Positions 26,155 to 34,469 of a stretch of 64,000 bases of DNA are shown here, piece by piece. Source of the DNA: a virus; IMG/VR virus record IMGVR_UViG_3300023108_001277, positions 39,537 through 103,536 of that record; one strand, written 5' to 3'. A program made the position numbers and the translations under genes. Under the pieces are notes generated by a model. It was given only the letters and a program-made list of their open reading frames with translations. It did no database searches and was not told the origin of the DNA. Numbering within the stretch: position 1 is the stretch's first letter; every line of letters starts with the position of its first letter.

Positions 26155-28009
26155 CTTCTCTATCGGTTGATGATTTCTTGTTGGTGTTTGGTGCTTTATT
26201 CTCATGCCCGTCCCACGGTTCGTGTGTTGGAACACGTTTTAGAATAGTTTCAAACTGTGCTGACCTATAATAGTTAAAGTTCTCCCACTTAGAAGTAATT
26301 TCTTTCTCCCACAACTGAATAACACCCATATGCTGAATATGCCTGCTTGGAGCCGGTGTTGATCCATTTGCAGAAATAGTTGGTTTTGCACCAGGTCCAG
26401 GTAAGTTTAAATGCACTGCTTCAGTACCATCTACATAAACAACTTTATCTGTTTCAACATTAACATTAGCGCCTGATGTTGCTATTGAAATGTCATGCTC
26501 TGTTGTTGAAATATTAATCTGTCCATTAGCGGAGCCTGCTTTGTTTGCTGGACCAGGAAACTCTGCCCAATAGTCTGTGTCACTTGGCGGTATAGGTTGT
26601 AATGTATCTGGATCTTGTGTTCTCTTTAATGCTTGATAATATTTCAATTCATCATCGTCGTTGATCCATGAAGTTGTATATCCTTTACTGTAGATCTCTG
26701 CTGGATCAAATGTTTCCATAACTTCAGTAGAACTATTTGCTTTAATGTTTACACTTGTTCCTGCTGTAATTCTTGTTCCTAAAATTGTAGCAAGATCAAA
26801 ATTTCCTGTTTCAAGTTTAGTATCAATTCTGTTAGCAATACTTAAATTGTTTGTGTTTACTTGGTAATCATTAGTGTCAAAGCGAGAATTAAGAGTTTTA
26901 ATATCGCTATTACCTTTTACCATAATTCTTTGTGAACCGTTTACAATCTGTCTATGGTGATCAGACTCTGTTCTAAAAATATTTGCCGCTTTTAAATTAA
27001 TGTTTCTTTTTGCTTCTACGTTGAAGTCTCTATCAGCATAAAGGTTGAAATCACCTCTAGTACGCATACTAATACTGTCATCACAGAACACATCCATCTT
27101 ACCATCTGATGTAAGTTCAATCCAAGCAGTACCTTTTGAATTTCCAATGTAAATTAAATCATCAGTGTCGTGTAAAAGTATCTGATGTCCGGCTTTAGTT
27201 CTTAATCTAATTAAATTATTTTTACCTAGGCCGTCGCCATCATCCATTACAAATGCGTGGCCACCTGGTTGTGTCACTTTTGATTTTGCTTTTTCAGCAC
27301 CAACAATTTTTGTTTCTCCAGTGTACCTACCTGGTGTTTTAATTCCAAATATTTGATTAATATTATCTCGTCTAGCACTACTACTTGATAAACCACGAAT
27401 GTTATCAGCCAGTAGGCCTTGTGCTTTTAATACATCTGCTAGAGGATGAATTGGATGTTTAATTTTAGTAGAAGGTGCTTGTCCTATAAAAGCGGCTTTA
27501 ACAAAATTTTCTACAGGTAAACCATATTCACCAGGTGATAATTCATTGTACCTATCATCTGTTGCCGCAATATCTGTTTTTGCCGCAGGCTCTGGAATAC
27601 TATGATTCATCTCTGGTTCTACAACTGCACCAAGCCATATTGCTTCTTCAATGTTTTTGTTTACTAGTATTACTAAACCTTTTGTTCCTACTTGTGGAGC
27701 AGGAAATATCATACCATGCGATTGCTGTGCGTGTTCAAAACTTTGAGGATCTTTCCCTCCATTAACATAATCCTTAACACTATAATACGGCAATAATATT
27801 CTACAGTTGACTCTGTTATTGGTAATACTTCTTTGATCGTCTTGATTTCCAAGCAATGTCACTGATAGTTGACCATGCTTTGTATAATCACTGTTAGATT
27901 CAACAACTGCTAGATACGGGCCAATACCGCCCGAAGCCTGGGACATCTTTTCAGAGCGTTCACTGCTTGACTGTCCTCCTGATTTAAGTTGTTTGTTAAA
28001 AATTGCCAT
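26150..28009 (-). CDS. 5: Baseplate central spike/hub protein gp5 (no lysozyme domain seen)
   Basis: 619 residues. An N-terminal OB-fold-like domain (GPYLAVVESNSDYTKHGQLS, about residues 25-150) includes PAPQVGTKGLVILVNKNIEEAIWLGA, as in T4 gp5 and VgrG-type spikes. About residues 265-360 give the spike start (RLRTKAGHQILLHDTDDLIYIGN, WIELTSDGKMDVFCDDSISM), with alternating strands as in the gp5 C-terminal triangular beta-helix. The T4 lysozyme domain between these parts is missing: the corresponding segment (150-250) has no Glu-Asp-Thr lysozyme signature. This is usual for marine T4-like phages. It follows the large hub gene by 2 bases and precedes gp25. The spike trimer would tip the tail tube and pierce the outer membrane. 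Confidence 0.88.
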   Translation of the reverse strand: MAIFNKQLKSGGQSSSERSEKMSQASGGIGPYLAVVESNSDYTKHGQLSVTLLGNQDDQRSITNNRVNCRILLPYYSVKDYVNGGKDPQSFEHAQQSHGMIFPAPQVGTKGLVILVNKNIEEAIWLGAVVEPEMNHSIPEPAAKTDIAATDDRYNELSPGEYGLPVENFVKAAFIGQAPSTKIKHPIHPLADVLKAQGLLADNIRGLSSSSARRDNINQIFGIKTPGRYTGETKIVGAEKAKSKVTQPGGHAFVMDDGDGLGKNNLIRLRTKAGHQILLHDTDDLIYIGNSKGTAWIELTSDGKMDVFCDDSISMRTRGDFNLYADRDFNVEAKRNINLKAANIFRTESDHHRQIVNGSQRIMVKGNSDIKTLNSRFDTNDYQVNTNNLSIANRIDTKLETGNFDLATILGTRITAGTSVNIKANSSTEVMETFDPAEIYSKGYTTSWINDDDELKYYQALKRTQDPDTLQPIPPSDTDYWAEFPGPANKAGSANGQINISTTEHDISIATSGANVNVETDKVVYVDGTEAVHLNLPGPGAKPTISANGSTPAPSRHIQHMGVIQLWEKEITSKWENFNYYRSAQFETILKRVPTHEPWDGHENKAPNTNKKSSTDREV

Positions 28010-28011
28010 TA

Positions 28012-31000
28012 TTAATCACCAAATCCTAAAAAGTTGCTCACCGATTGTCCTACTGAACTAATACCTTTGCTTACACTACTAAAGAATGTTTCGCCTGTTG
28101 ACACATTAGTACCAATAGATTTATTTGTTTCAATTGCTTTTTGTGCAGATTCAGGAACAAAGTTTGCCGCATTAAAAGTTCCAGCATTTAAAGATGCTCC
28201 AATCTCTTGTGCCTCTGCAACACTAGCAAACACACTTCCACCTAATGCATTTGGTTGCAAACCAAGAGCAGATGATGGTATTTCTACTTGTGCTTGTTGA
28301 CTAATTCCAGGTAATGCTCCTGGACCGTGTATACTTAAATTTTTAAGATCTTCTTCACTTAACTTTTTAACAGGAGCCTTTTTCATTTTTTCTAAGTTTT
28401 CTTCACTTGACGGTGCGTGTTTTGGATCTACTTTTGGTGCAGTGACAACCGGTCTTGCCTCTCGTTTTTCTGCATAGTCAGTTGCTTGATTGGGTCTTCT
28501 GTATGTTGAAAGTCGTTGTGTAAATTGTCCACCGGAAAAGGTACTATCAACTTGAATAACTTTATATGCTCCACTATAAACACTTTCGTCTAAAAACATA
28601 GTGCTTTCGCCGCCTTGTATTTCATCCCAAGTTGGATTATCTTCTGCTGTACCAAATCTAAAAATAACATCACCTTCTCTACTAAAACAGTTTATTTCAC
28701 CAATGTCGGTTTCTGACTCAGTCGCTTCAATTGCCGCTCTGTTAGTAATTCCACTACTTAATAGATAAACAGGATCACCCACAATGGTTATGTCTGCTGA
28801 GATTAATCCCTTTTCATGCACACCACTATAAATTGCATCGTGTAAAAATTTTGCTGTATCACTTGCGTTGTTTGCTGTTGGTGCAGTTTGTGTAGTTGAC
28901 GATCCTTGATTGACCGGTGCTGTTCTTTTTGCTCCAACACGATTTTGCTTTGAATAATTTAAAATTTGAGAAATTTCTGGTGGTTTAACATCAGTCTTTT
29001 CTCCTGATGCTGTACCTTGAGATCCTTCAGCAGTCTGTTGTTTTCTATATAATGCTGTTGCATGATACAAGTTATTAAAATCTAAATCAAAGTTTAATAC
29101 ATCTAAATTTTTTCCTGTATAGATATAATTGTATTCTCTAACCGCTAACTGTTTTAAAACATCATAGTTAAACACATCTTGAGGTAAAGGCATACTACTG
29201 TAATGCACTTTAAATGGTTGAATAATATAGTGATAATCCCACACTTCTGTATTTCTATATGTGTCAAAGCCTCTAATGTGTGCTATCTTTTCAATTCTAT
29301 ACCACGGAATGTATCCTGTTTTTTGATACTCTGTTGTTAATGCTCCTTCGGCTCCGTCAAGTTCGGTAGCATAAACGCTATCAAAAATAACCTTATGAAT
29401 GTTGTCATCTACTCGAGTATCTTTTTTAAAGTTCCAACTTCTAGCATCAGATCCATATCTAATATATTCTGTATTATAAACAGTTTCTTTGGCTTTGCCG
29501 GCATTTTCAATTCCTTCTTCTGCTAGTTTTAATGCAACCTGCGCCGTGTTTTGTTTAGCAACAGCATCCATCCAGTTTTGTCTAAGTTCATTTAGTTTAT
29601 CTATCTTTGATTGGTCAACATTAGGATCAACTTTTACGTTCCCCGACCCATCTGCATCATCGGGATCAATTTCATTAAAGTCTTGATACGTTAATGTTTG
29701 TTTAAGTTGTGGAGTTCCTTCTCCTTCTCCTTCTTCAGGAAATAGTGCTTTTAAATCTGCTTGACTTAATTTAAAAAACTTTTCGGCAAGTTTTTCAAAC
29801 TTTAATCTTTCTCCGTCTGCCTTTTTAGTAGCGTTGAAAAAATCTGATTTTGCTTTTTTTAATTTTTCTTCTGCGGCTTTGCGATCTTCTTCTGCCGCTT
29901 CAAGTTGTTTATCAAGATCATTTACAGCATAAAACCCAGTAAATGTTTGTTTCTCTCCAGCAACCATTTTTGAGCCACCAATAGGATTTTTAACAATTAA
30001 AGAATCGTTTGCTACTGCAAAATCCTTTTGATTAAGTGGGTCTGATGCAGGACCTTCTTTAGTTAAAAATTGGTCTGTATTAGTTTTCCAAGAGTCATAT
30101 GCATCACCGGATTTGCCAGCCAACATTGAGTCAAAAGCAGTTGGTGCTGACTTTCCTTTAGATCCTGTTCCATATTTTTCTGGAAACCAAATCATATATC
30201 TATCATGCTGGAACGGTGCAACCTCGCCACCTTGTGTTTTTACTGATTCTATCTTTGCTGAACTTGCCGCAGTATTTTCTTTAACCTTTGCATCTTTATC
30301 TTCTGCATCGGCTTCGACTTCGGCTTGTAATTGAAGATTAGCATTAATACCTTTAAACAGCGTTAACAGTACACTTGCAACTGTTGGCTTAGATTGTTTT
30401 GGGCCAACTATGTTTGCTGGTAATTTGTTTACAATAGTTTTATTTGCATGAGCGTTTATCGCCGTAAACTCTACTTTATATTTTGAGCCTGCTTCGGTGA
30501 CGTTCATAGAACTAGTTGTTATTAAAATAGGAAAATATCTTGTTGCACGAGGAATAACTTCTGTAATTAAATCGCCCTCTTCAAACCTGTGTCCTACAAA
30601 AGAAAGTGTTAAAAGGAATGGTGCACCTAAATAATGTTCATGGCCGGCAAATCTTGATGCATTGTATAACTCCTCATAAAAACCTCCAACACTGTATGGT
30701 TCTGTAATTTCAAAACTTCCTGTTGTTAGGTTTCCGCTACCATTTGCGCCTAGGTCCATTGTGCAGTTCATATTAACATTATCGATAAAAAGGTCTTTAT
30801 TTCTGGCGCCTCCTTCTTTAAATCCTTTGAATCCAGCAGTGCCACTGCCAGCCGCCGCTTCTTGGGTTTTTCGGCTAACCATTGCTGAAGGTCCGCCAAA
30901 GTCCGATAACGAATCTTCACCGTAAACATTCTTATAAAAATTAGCAGAACTAATTCCATTTAATCTTTCAAACCCTCCTGATCTTAAAACAATATAACTG

Positions 31001-31350
31001 TTTTGTGATTCAATGCCGCCACTATTGTTTTTATACTTTGTTGGATCTTTTAGATCCGCCATTGTTAAACTTGCAAGGGTAAAAATATAGTTGTAAGAAT
31101 TATAGTCGTGTAAAATGTTAGGGTTTTTGCCGTTATAAAATGATTCTAAGCGATCGTCGTTTCTCCACTCGGCTTCAATTTCATTAATGAACGCTTGGTC
31201 TTCACCAAAAAAATCCTCTTCATATTCGTCTTCCATACCGCTGACTGCATTAGGATTAGTTTTTCCATTAGAAACAGCATCGGTGTTTTCTTTAACCGTG
31301 CCTCCACCGGGGTTATGATTTCTGCCAACCTCGTCAATAAATCCTGCCAT
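28012..31350 (-). CDS. Large baseplate hub protein, probable gp27 counterpart (1112 aa)
   Basis: The product has a disordered acidic N-terminus (about 60 residues). A domain near residues 230-320 (GSFEITEPYSVGGFYEEL, HEHYLGAPFLLTLSFVGH, RYFPILITTSSMNVTEAGS) resembles the tube-like domain of tail hub proteins. A long charged coiled-coil follows near 480-530 (KQLEAAEEDRKAAEEKLKKA). A second conserved part near 940-980 contains FLDESVYSGAYKVIQVDSTF and FTQRLSTYRRP, as in gp27-type hubs. It lies between gp53 and gp5, and T4 gp5 binds gp27. T4 gp27 is only 391 residues, so this is a greatly enlarged form; hub assignment rests on position and these motifs, not on a clear full-length match. Confidence 0.65.
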   Translation of the reverse strand: MAGFIDEVGRNHNPGGGTVKENTDAVSNGKTNPNAVSGMEDEYEEDFFGEDQAFINEIEAEWRNDDRLESFYNGKNPNILHDYNSYNYIFTLASLTMADLKDPTKYKNNSGGIESQNSYIVLRSGGFERLNGISSANFYKNVYGEDSLSDFGGPSAMVSRKTQEAAAGSGTAGFKGFKEGGARNKDLFIDNVNMNCTMDLGANGSGNLTTGSFEITEPYSVGGFYEELYNASRFAGHEHYLGAPFLLTLSFVGHRFEEGDLITEVIPRATRYFPILITTSSMNVTEAGSKYKVEFTAINAHANKTIVNKLPANIVGPKQSKPTVASVLLTLFKGINANLQLQAEVEADAEDKDAKVKENTAASSAKIESVKTQGGEVAPFQHDRYMIWFPEKYGTGSKGKSAPTAFDSMLAGKSGDAYDSWKTNTDQFLTKEGPASDPLNQKDFAVANDSLIVKNPIGGSKMVAGEKQTFTGFYAVNDLDKQLEAAEEDRKAAEEKLKKAKSDFFNATKKADGERLKFEKLAEKFFKLSQADLKALFPEEGEGEGTPQLKQTLTYQDFNEIDPDDADGSGNVKVDPNVDQSKIDKLNELRQNWMDAVAKQNTAQVALKLAEEGIENAGKAKETVYNTEYIRYGSDARSWNFKKDTRVDDNIHKVIFDSVYATELDGAEGALTTEYQKTGYIPWYRIEKIAHIRGFDTYRNTEVWDYHYIIQPFKVHYSSMPLPQDVFNYDVLKQLAVREYNYIYTGKNLDVLNFDLDFNNLYHATALYRKQQTAEGSQGTASGEKTDVKPPEISQILNYSKQNRVGAKRTAPVNQGSSTTQTAPTANNASDTAKFLHDAIYSGVHEKGLISADITIVGDPVYLLSSGITNRAAIEATESETDIGEINCFSREGDVIFRFGTAEDNPTWDEIQGGESTMFLDESVYSGAYKVIQVDSTFSGGQFTQRLSTYRRPNQATDYAEKREARPVVTAPKVDPKHAPSSEENLEKMKKAPVKKLSEEDLKNLSIHGPGALPGISQQAQVEIPSSALGLQPNALGGSVFASVAEAQEIGASLNAGTFNAANFVPESAQKAIETNKSIGTNVSTGETFFSSVSKGISSVGQSVSNFLGFGD

Positions 31351-31352
31351 AA

Positions 31353-31646
31353 TTAAACTCCTAGGACAGTTTTAATCGTGCTAATATTTGGAATTTGTAT
31401 TTCTACTCCAGCAACAAAATCAAAGATAGGATCTTCTAAAACATTAGGGTTCCTTGATTTGAACACCCACCATAGGTTAGGATCATCATACAAATCGCTG
31501 GCTAACAAATCAGGACGATAATTATACTGCGGTTTAATAATATATTTTATATCGCTTACAACTTCAGGAATTTTTCTATAGTCTAAAAAACCTAAACCAT
31601 TTTCTGTTATTTGTGTTGTACCATAAAGACTAGAAGCGTTATACAT
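31353..31646 (-). CDS. 53: Baseplate wedge subunit gp53
   Basis: 97 residues. The block YRPDLLASDLYDDPNLWWVF followed by SRNPNVLEDPIFDFVAG and IQIP is the LysM-like signature of gp53-type wedge proteins; the marine phage versions are short like this one, whereas T4 gp53 is 196 residues. gp53 joins gp6 and gp25 in the wedge core. Its ATG at 31646 overlaps the TAA stop of the upstream tail-tube-cap-like gene (TAATG), so translation is probably coupled. Confidence 0.85.
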   Translation of the reverse strand: MYNASSLYGTTQITENGLGFLDYRKIPEVVSDIKYIIKPQYNYRPDLLASDLYDDPNLWWVFKSRNPNVLEDPIFDFVAGVEIQIPNISTIKTVLGV

Positions 31647-32449
31647 TATATCATTCCTTTAAATCTCATGTCACCTTTTGCATAAGCATCTAAACTGAAA
31701 CTTGCTTGATCTCTTCTTGAGAATGCAGGTAAACATTCAACTGTAAACTCTGCTCTAGTTGGCACAGTTGTTTTTGCTCCGCTTGTTGTCATTACATCAA
31801 TGTAATCAACATCTTCGTTTAATGTATAGAAAAAGTTTCCTATTACAACAGGCATATCGTTAAACATATATTCGCCATAACCAGAAAGTCTTACAACTGG
31901 TGGTGGTGCGCCAACATAAGAGCCGCCGCCAAAGTGCATTTTGGTCACTGTGCGTAATGCATGAATGCTACCTAATAGCATTTCTGCTTCTCCCGTGTTT
32001 TGTGCTGTAAATGTTCCTACAACAGAAATAGAATCCAAACTTGAGTTCTGGTATGCTTGGAACTGATAATTACTATGTGTAGGATGAATAGGACTGTAAT
32101 TTGCTCTTGTTGTGACAACAATTTGTGGCGTGTATGGAAATACTACTCCACCTAAACTTACAAGTTTCTCAGCAGGACCTTTTAAGTATGGTTCGTGAAT
32201 TTTTATTTTGACTCTATTATCAATAGTTGCTAAATGTGTAGACGGAATTTCAGCGTACGGAGCATTGCCTCCTTTTGCTAAATCAAACCCTAACCGCTTT
32301 GCGGCGCCATCACCAATTAATGCAGTTAAACCTTTTACTGCTCCAGGGTTTTGGCCAATACCGGTTGCTTGGGCGGCATTTTTTACAAACTTGCTACCGA
32401 AACTTCCGATCTTGTCTACAAAACTATTTGCGTTAGTACTTCCAGCCAT
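31646..32449 (-). CDS. Tail tube cap/initiator-like baseplate protein (gp48/gp54 type)
   Basis: 267 residues. After a glycine/alanine-rich start comes a beta-rich core with KIKIHEPYLKGPAEKL, FPYTPQIVVTTRANYSPIHP and SLDSISVVGTFTAQNTGEAE, then GYGEYMFNDMPVVIGNFFYTL. This is the tube-like fold of the T4 gp48/gp54 pair, which cap the baseplate hub and start tail-tube growth. I cannot tell gp48 from gp54; only one gene of the type is in the window. It is the first gene of the minus-strand baseplate block, with an AATAAATA late box 27 bases upstream and an AAGGAA ribosome site. Confidence 0.7.
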   Translation of the reverse strand: MAGSTNANSFVDKIGSFGSKFVKNAAQATGIGQNPGAVKGLTALIGDGAAKRLGFDLAKGGNAPYAEIPSTHLATIDNRVKIKIHEPYLKGPAEKLVSLGGVVFPYTPQIVVTTRANYSPIHPTHSNYQFQAYQNSSLDSISVVGTFTAQNTGEAEMLLGSIHALRTVTKMHFGGGSYVGAPPPVVRLSGYGEYMFNDMPVVIGNFFYTLNEDVDYIDVMTTSGAKTTVPTRAEFTVECLPAFSRRDQASFSLDAYAKGDMRFKGMI

Positions 32450-32476
32450 ATCTATTTTGGTTCCTTTTCTTTATAA

Positions 32477-32484
32477 TATTTATT
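32477..32484 (-). promoter_or_regulatory. Late promoter AATAAATA for the baseplate operon
   Basis: A minus-strand 7-of-8 match to TATAAATA, 27 bases before the ATG of the gp48/54-like gene. It is the expected site for gp55-directed transcription of the whole leftward block. It overlaps the -35 element of the divergent early promoter for the gp55 gene. Confidence 0.55.
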
Positions 32485-32511
32485 GCTTTTTTTAACTACG
32501 TAGTTTATAAT
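32483..32511 (+). promoter_or_regulatory. Sigma70-type early promoter for the gp55 gene
   Basis: TTGCTT (32483-32488), a 17-base spacer and a perfect TATAAT (32506-32511), 23 bases before the ATG at 32535. A ribosome site (CGGAG) lies between. Strong by sequence; activity not shown. Confidence 0.65.
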
Positions 32512-32534
32512 ACTTATATTAATCGGAGAATCTA

Positions 32535-33386
32535 ATGAAAAGAACGAAATATCTAACTAACAAAGATCTACTAGCAGAGATCCATAGAAGCAAGGTTTCC
32601 TTCTGTTCGTTTGTTGAAGATGAATATGCACAACACGACATTATTTTGCCTAGTTTAGACAAAGTTAATAGACTAACTGTTGCACAAGCAAAACGCAATC
32701 GTGCAGACAGAATTGGTAAAGCGGCATATGAACTAGCAAAAGAACAAAAGAAAAAGGTAAAACAAGCAGAATGTTTGCCTGATTGGAAAAAAATTGAAAA
32801 AACAGAATTAATCTTTAGAATTATGACATTTGATCATATTCCTGAAGAACCAGGACGTAAACGCAAAACAAAAACTATTGCAGACGAACACACTAAAGTT
32901 AACTTTCCACCATTCCAGCATTGGAAGTATGACGAAAACGATAACTTGATTTGTGTAGGTAAAAGCCATTGGCAGGGTGGAATGTTAAACGGACACTTTA
33001 GTAAGGATCACGGACGTATGACTGAAGATCTAGGACGTATGTTCCTTAAACTTGCTGATCGGTATGGTACACGAAGCAATTGGCGTGGATACACTTATAA
33101 TGACGAGATGAGAGCACAAGCGGTACTACAACTTTCACAAATTGGTTTACAGTTTGACGAAAGCAAAAGTTTAAATCCGTTTGCTTATTACACTGCGGCA
33201 GTGACTAATTCATTTACAAGAGTACTAAACATTGAGAAAAAGAATCAAAACATTCGTGATGACATCTTGCAAGAAAACGGACTTAATCCATCGTTTACAA
33301 GACAGAATCAAGAAGTGTTCAAAGAAGATAAAGAAAAATTAGCAGAGTTCTATAAAAATATGAGACGTCCAAAAGCGGACTATTAA
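32535..33386 (+). CDS. 55: Late-transcription sigma factor gp55
   Basis: 283 residues. The C-terminal 110 residues carry the gp55 signature: LADRYGTRSNWRGYTYNDEM, LQLSQIGLQFDESKSLNPFA, YYTAAVTNSFTRVLNIEKK and RDDILQENGLNPSF. gp55 is a minimal sigma factor, related to region 2 of sigma70, that with gp33 and the sliding clamp directs host RNA polymerase to TATAAATA promoters. T4 gp55 is 185 residues. Here an N-terminal extension of about 90 residues contains WKKIEKTELIFRIMTF and FPPFQHWKYDENDNLICVGK, which I do not recognise. The gene is read divergently from the baseplate block from an early-type promoter, which suits a regulator made before late transcription. Confidence 0.92.
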   Translation: MKRTKYLTNKDLLAEIHRSKVSFCSFVEDEYAQHDIILPSLDKVNRLTVAQAKRNRADRIGKAAYELAKEQKKKVKQAECLPDWKKIEKTELIFRIMTFDHIPEEPGRKRKTKTIADEHTKVNFPPFQHWKYDENDNLICVGKSHWQGGMLNGHFSKDHGRMTEDLGRMFLKLADRYGTRSNWRGYTYNDEMRAQAVLQLSQIGLQFDESKSLNPFAYYTAAVTNSFTRVLNIEKKNQNIRDDILQENGLNPSFTRQNQEVFKEDKEKLAEFYKNMRRPKADY

Positions 33387-33388
33387 GG

Positions 33389-33418
33389 TTGACAAACTAC
33401 TACTAATTCTCGTATAAT
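33389..33418 (+). promoter_or_regulatory. Consensus sigma70 early promoter for gp47-gp46
   Basis: A perfect TTGACA (33389-33394), an 18-base spacer and a perfect TATAAT (33413-33418), just after the gp55 stop and 26 bases before the gp47 ATG; AAGGAAAGG gives the ribosome site. This is the best host-type promoter in the window and marks gp47/gp46 as early genes. Confidence 0.85.
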
Positions 33419-33443
33419 ATGTAGATTAGTATTAAGGAAAGGC

Positions 33444-34469
33444 ATGACAGAGCAATTATTTAAAAAAGCGGCTGTATTTACGGACATTCATTTTGGACTT
33501 AAATCAAACAGCCGAATACACAATAGTGACTGTGAAAAATTTGTAGATTGGTTTATTGAACAAGCCAAAGAAAACAACTGTGACGTTGGAATTTTTACAG
33601 GTGACTGGCATCACAACAGAAGTGCGTTAAATTTAACCACAATGGATGCAAGTTTACGTTCACTTGAAAAACTTGGTAAAGCATTTAAAGAGTTTTACTT
33701 TTTTCCAGGCAACCACGATTTATACTATAAAGATAAGCGAGATGTTCATTCTGTAGTATTTGGTAAGCACGTTCCTGGTGTTAAGGTTATTAACGAACCT
33801 ACTATTATTAAAGATGTAGGATTAGTGCCTTGGATGGTTGGCGACGAATGGAAAAACATAGTAAAAATGAAGTGCAAATATATGTTTGGACACTTTGAAC
33901 TGCCTCATTTCAAAATGAATGCTATGGTTGAAATGCCTGACACAGGAGAAGTAAGAGCAAGTGATTTTCAAAATCAAGAACTAGTTTTTACAGGACACTT
34001 CCATAAGCGTCAGCATAACAATAACATCTACTACATTGGCAATGCCTTTCCACACAATTACGCCGATGCTTGGGATGACGAACGTGGTATGATGATTTTG
34101 GAATGGGACGGTCAACCTCAGTTTATTGATTGGCCAGAATGTCCTAAGTATCGTACAGTTAAATTAAGTCAACTACTAAACGAAACTGAATCAATACTTA
34201 AACCTTCAAACTTATATTTGCGTGTTGTACTTGATATCGATATTTCGTATGAAGAAGCAAACTTTATTAAAGAAAACTTTACCAAACAATACGACATTAG
34301 AGAAATAAGTTTACTTCCAAATACAGAAGAAAATGACGAAGCACTAACACTTGAACGTGGTGAAATAGAGTTTGAAAGTGTTGATCAAATCGTGACTGAC
34401 CAAATAACAAAAATTCAAAGTGAGCAGTATCGACCTAGTACACTTTTAGATATCTATAGGAACTTATAA
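33444..34469 (+). CDS. 47: Recombination endonuclease subunit gp47 (SbcD/Mre11-like)
   Basis: 341 residues, the usual length. Metallophosphoesterase motifs are in order: FTDIHFG (Asp14, His16), FTGDWHH (Asp54), FFPGNHDLYY (Asn90, His91), FGHFELPHF and the final FTGHFHKRQ. These bind two metal ions for Mre11-type nuclease activity. With gp46 it forms the Rad50/Mre11-like complex that resects DNA ends for recombination-dependent replication and helps degrade host DNA. It starts after a consensus early promoter and overlaps gp46 by one base (TAATG), so the subunits are coupled. Confidence 0.95.
   Translation: MTEQLFKKAAVFTDIHFGLKSNSRIHNSDCEKFVDWFIEQAKENNCDVGIFTGDWHHNRSALNLTTMDASLRSLEKLGKAFKEFYFFPGNHDLYYKDKRDVHSVVFGKHVPGVKVINEPTIIKDVGLVPWMVGDEWKNIVKMKCKYMFGHFELPHFKMNAMVEMPDTGEVRASDFQNQELVFTGHFHKRQHNNNIYYIGNAFPHNYADAWDDERGMMILEWDGQPQFIDWPECPKYRTVKLSQLLNETESILKPSNLYLRVVLDIDISYEEANFIKENFTKQYDIREISLLPNTEENDEALTLERGEIEFESVDQIVTDQITKIQSEQYRPSTLLDIYRNL

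Noticed and set aside
26150-28009. Lysozyme domain in gp5
   Set aside because: The segment between the OB-like domain and the spike has no lysozyme catalytic pattern; the protein is the lysozyme-free type.
28034-28300. Open frames on the plus strand opposite the baseplate genes
   Set aside because: They have the composition expected of the complement of real genes (runs of L, S, V, P), lie fully inside well-supported minus-strand genes and have no ribosome site or promoter.
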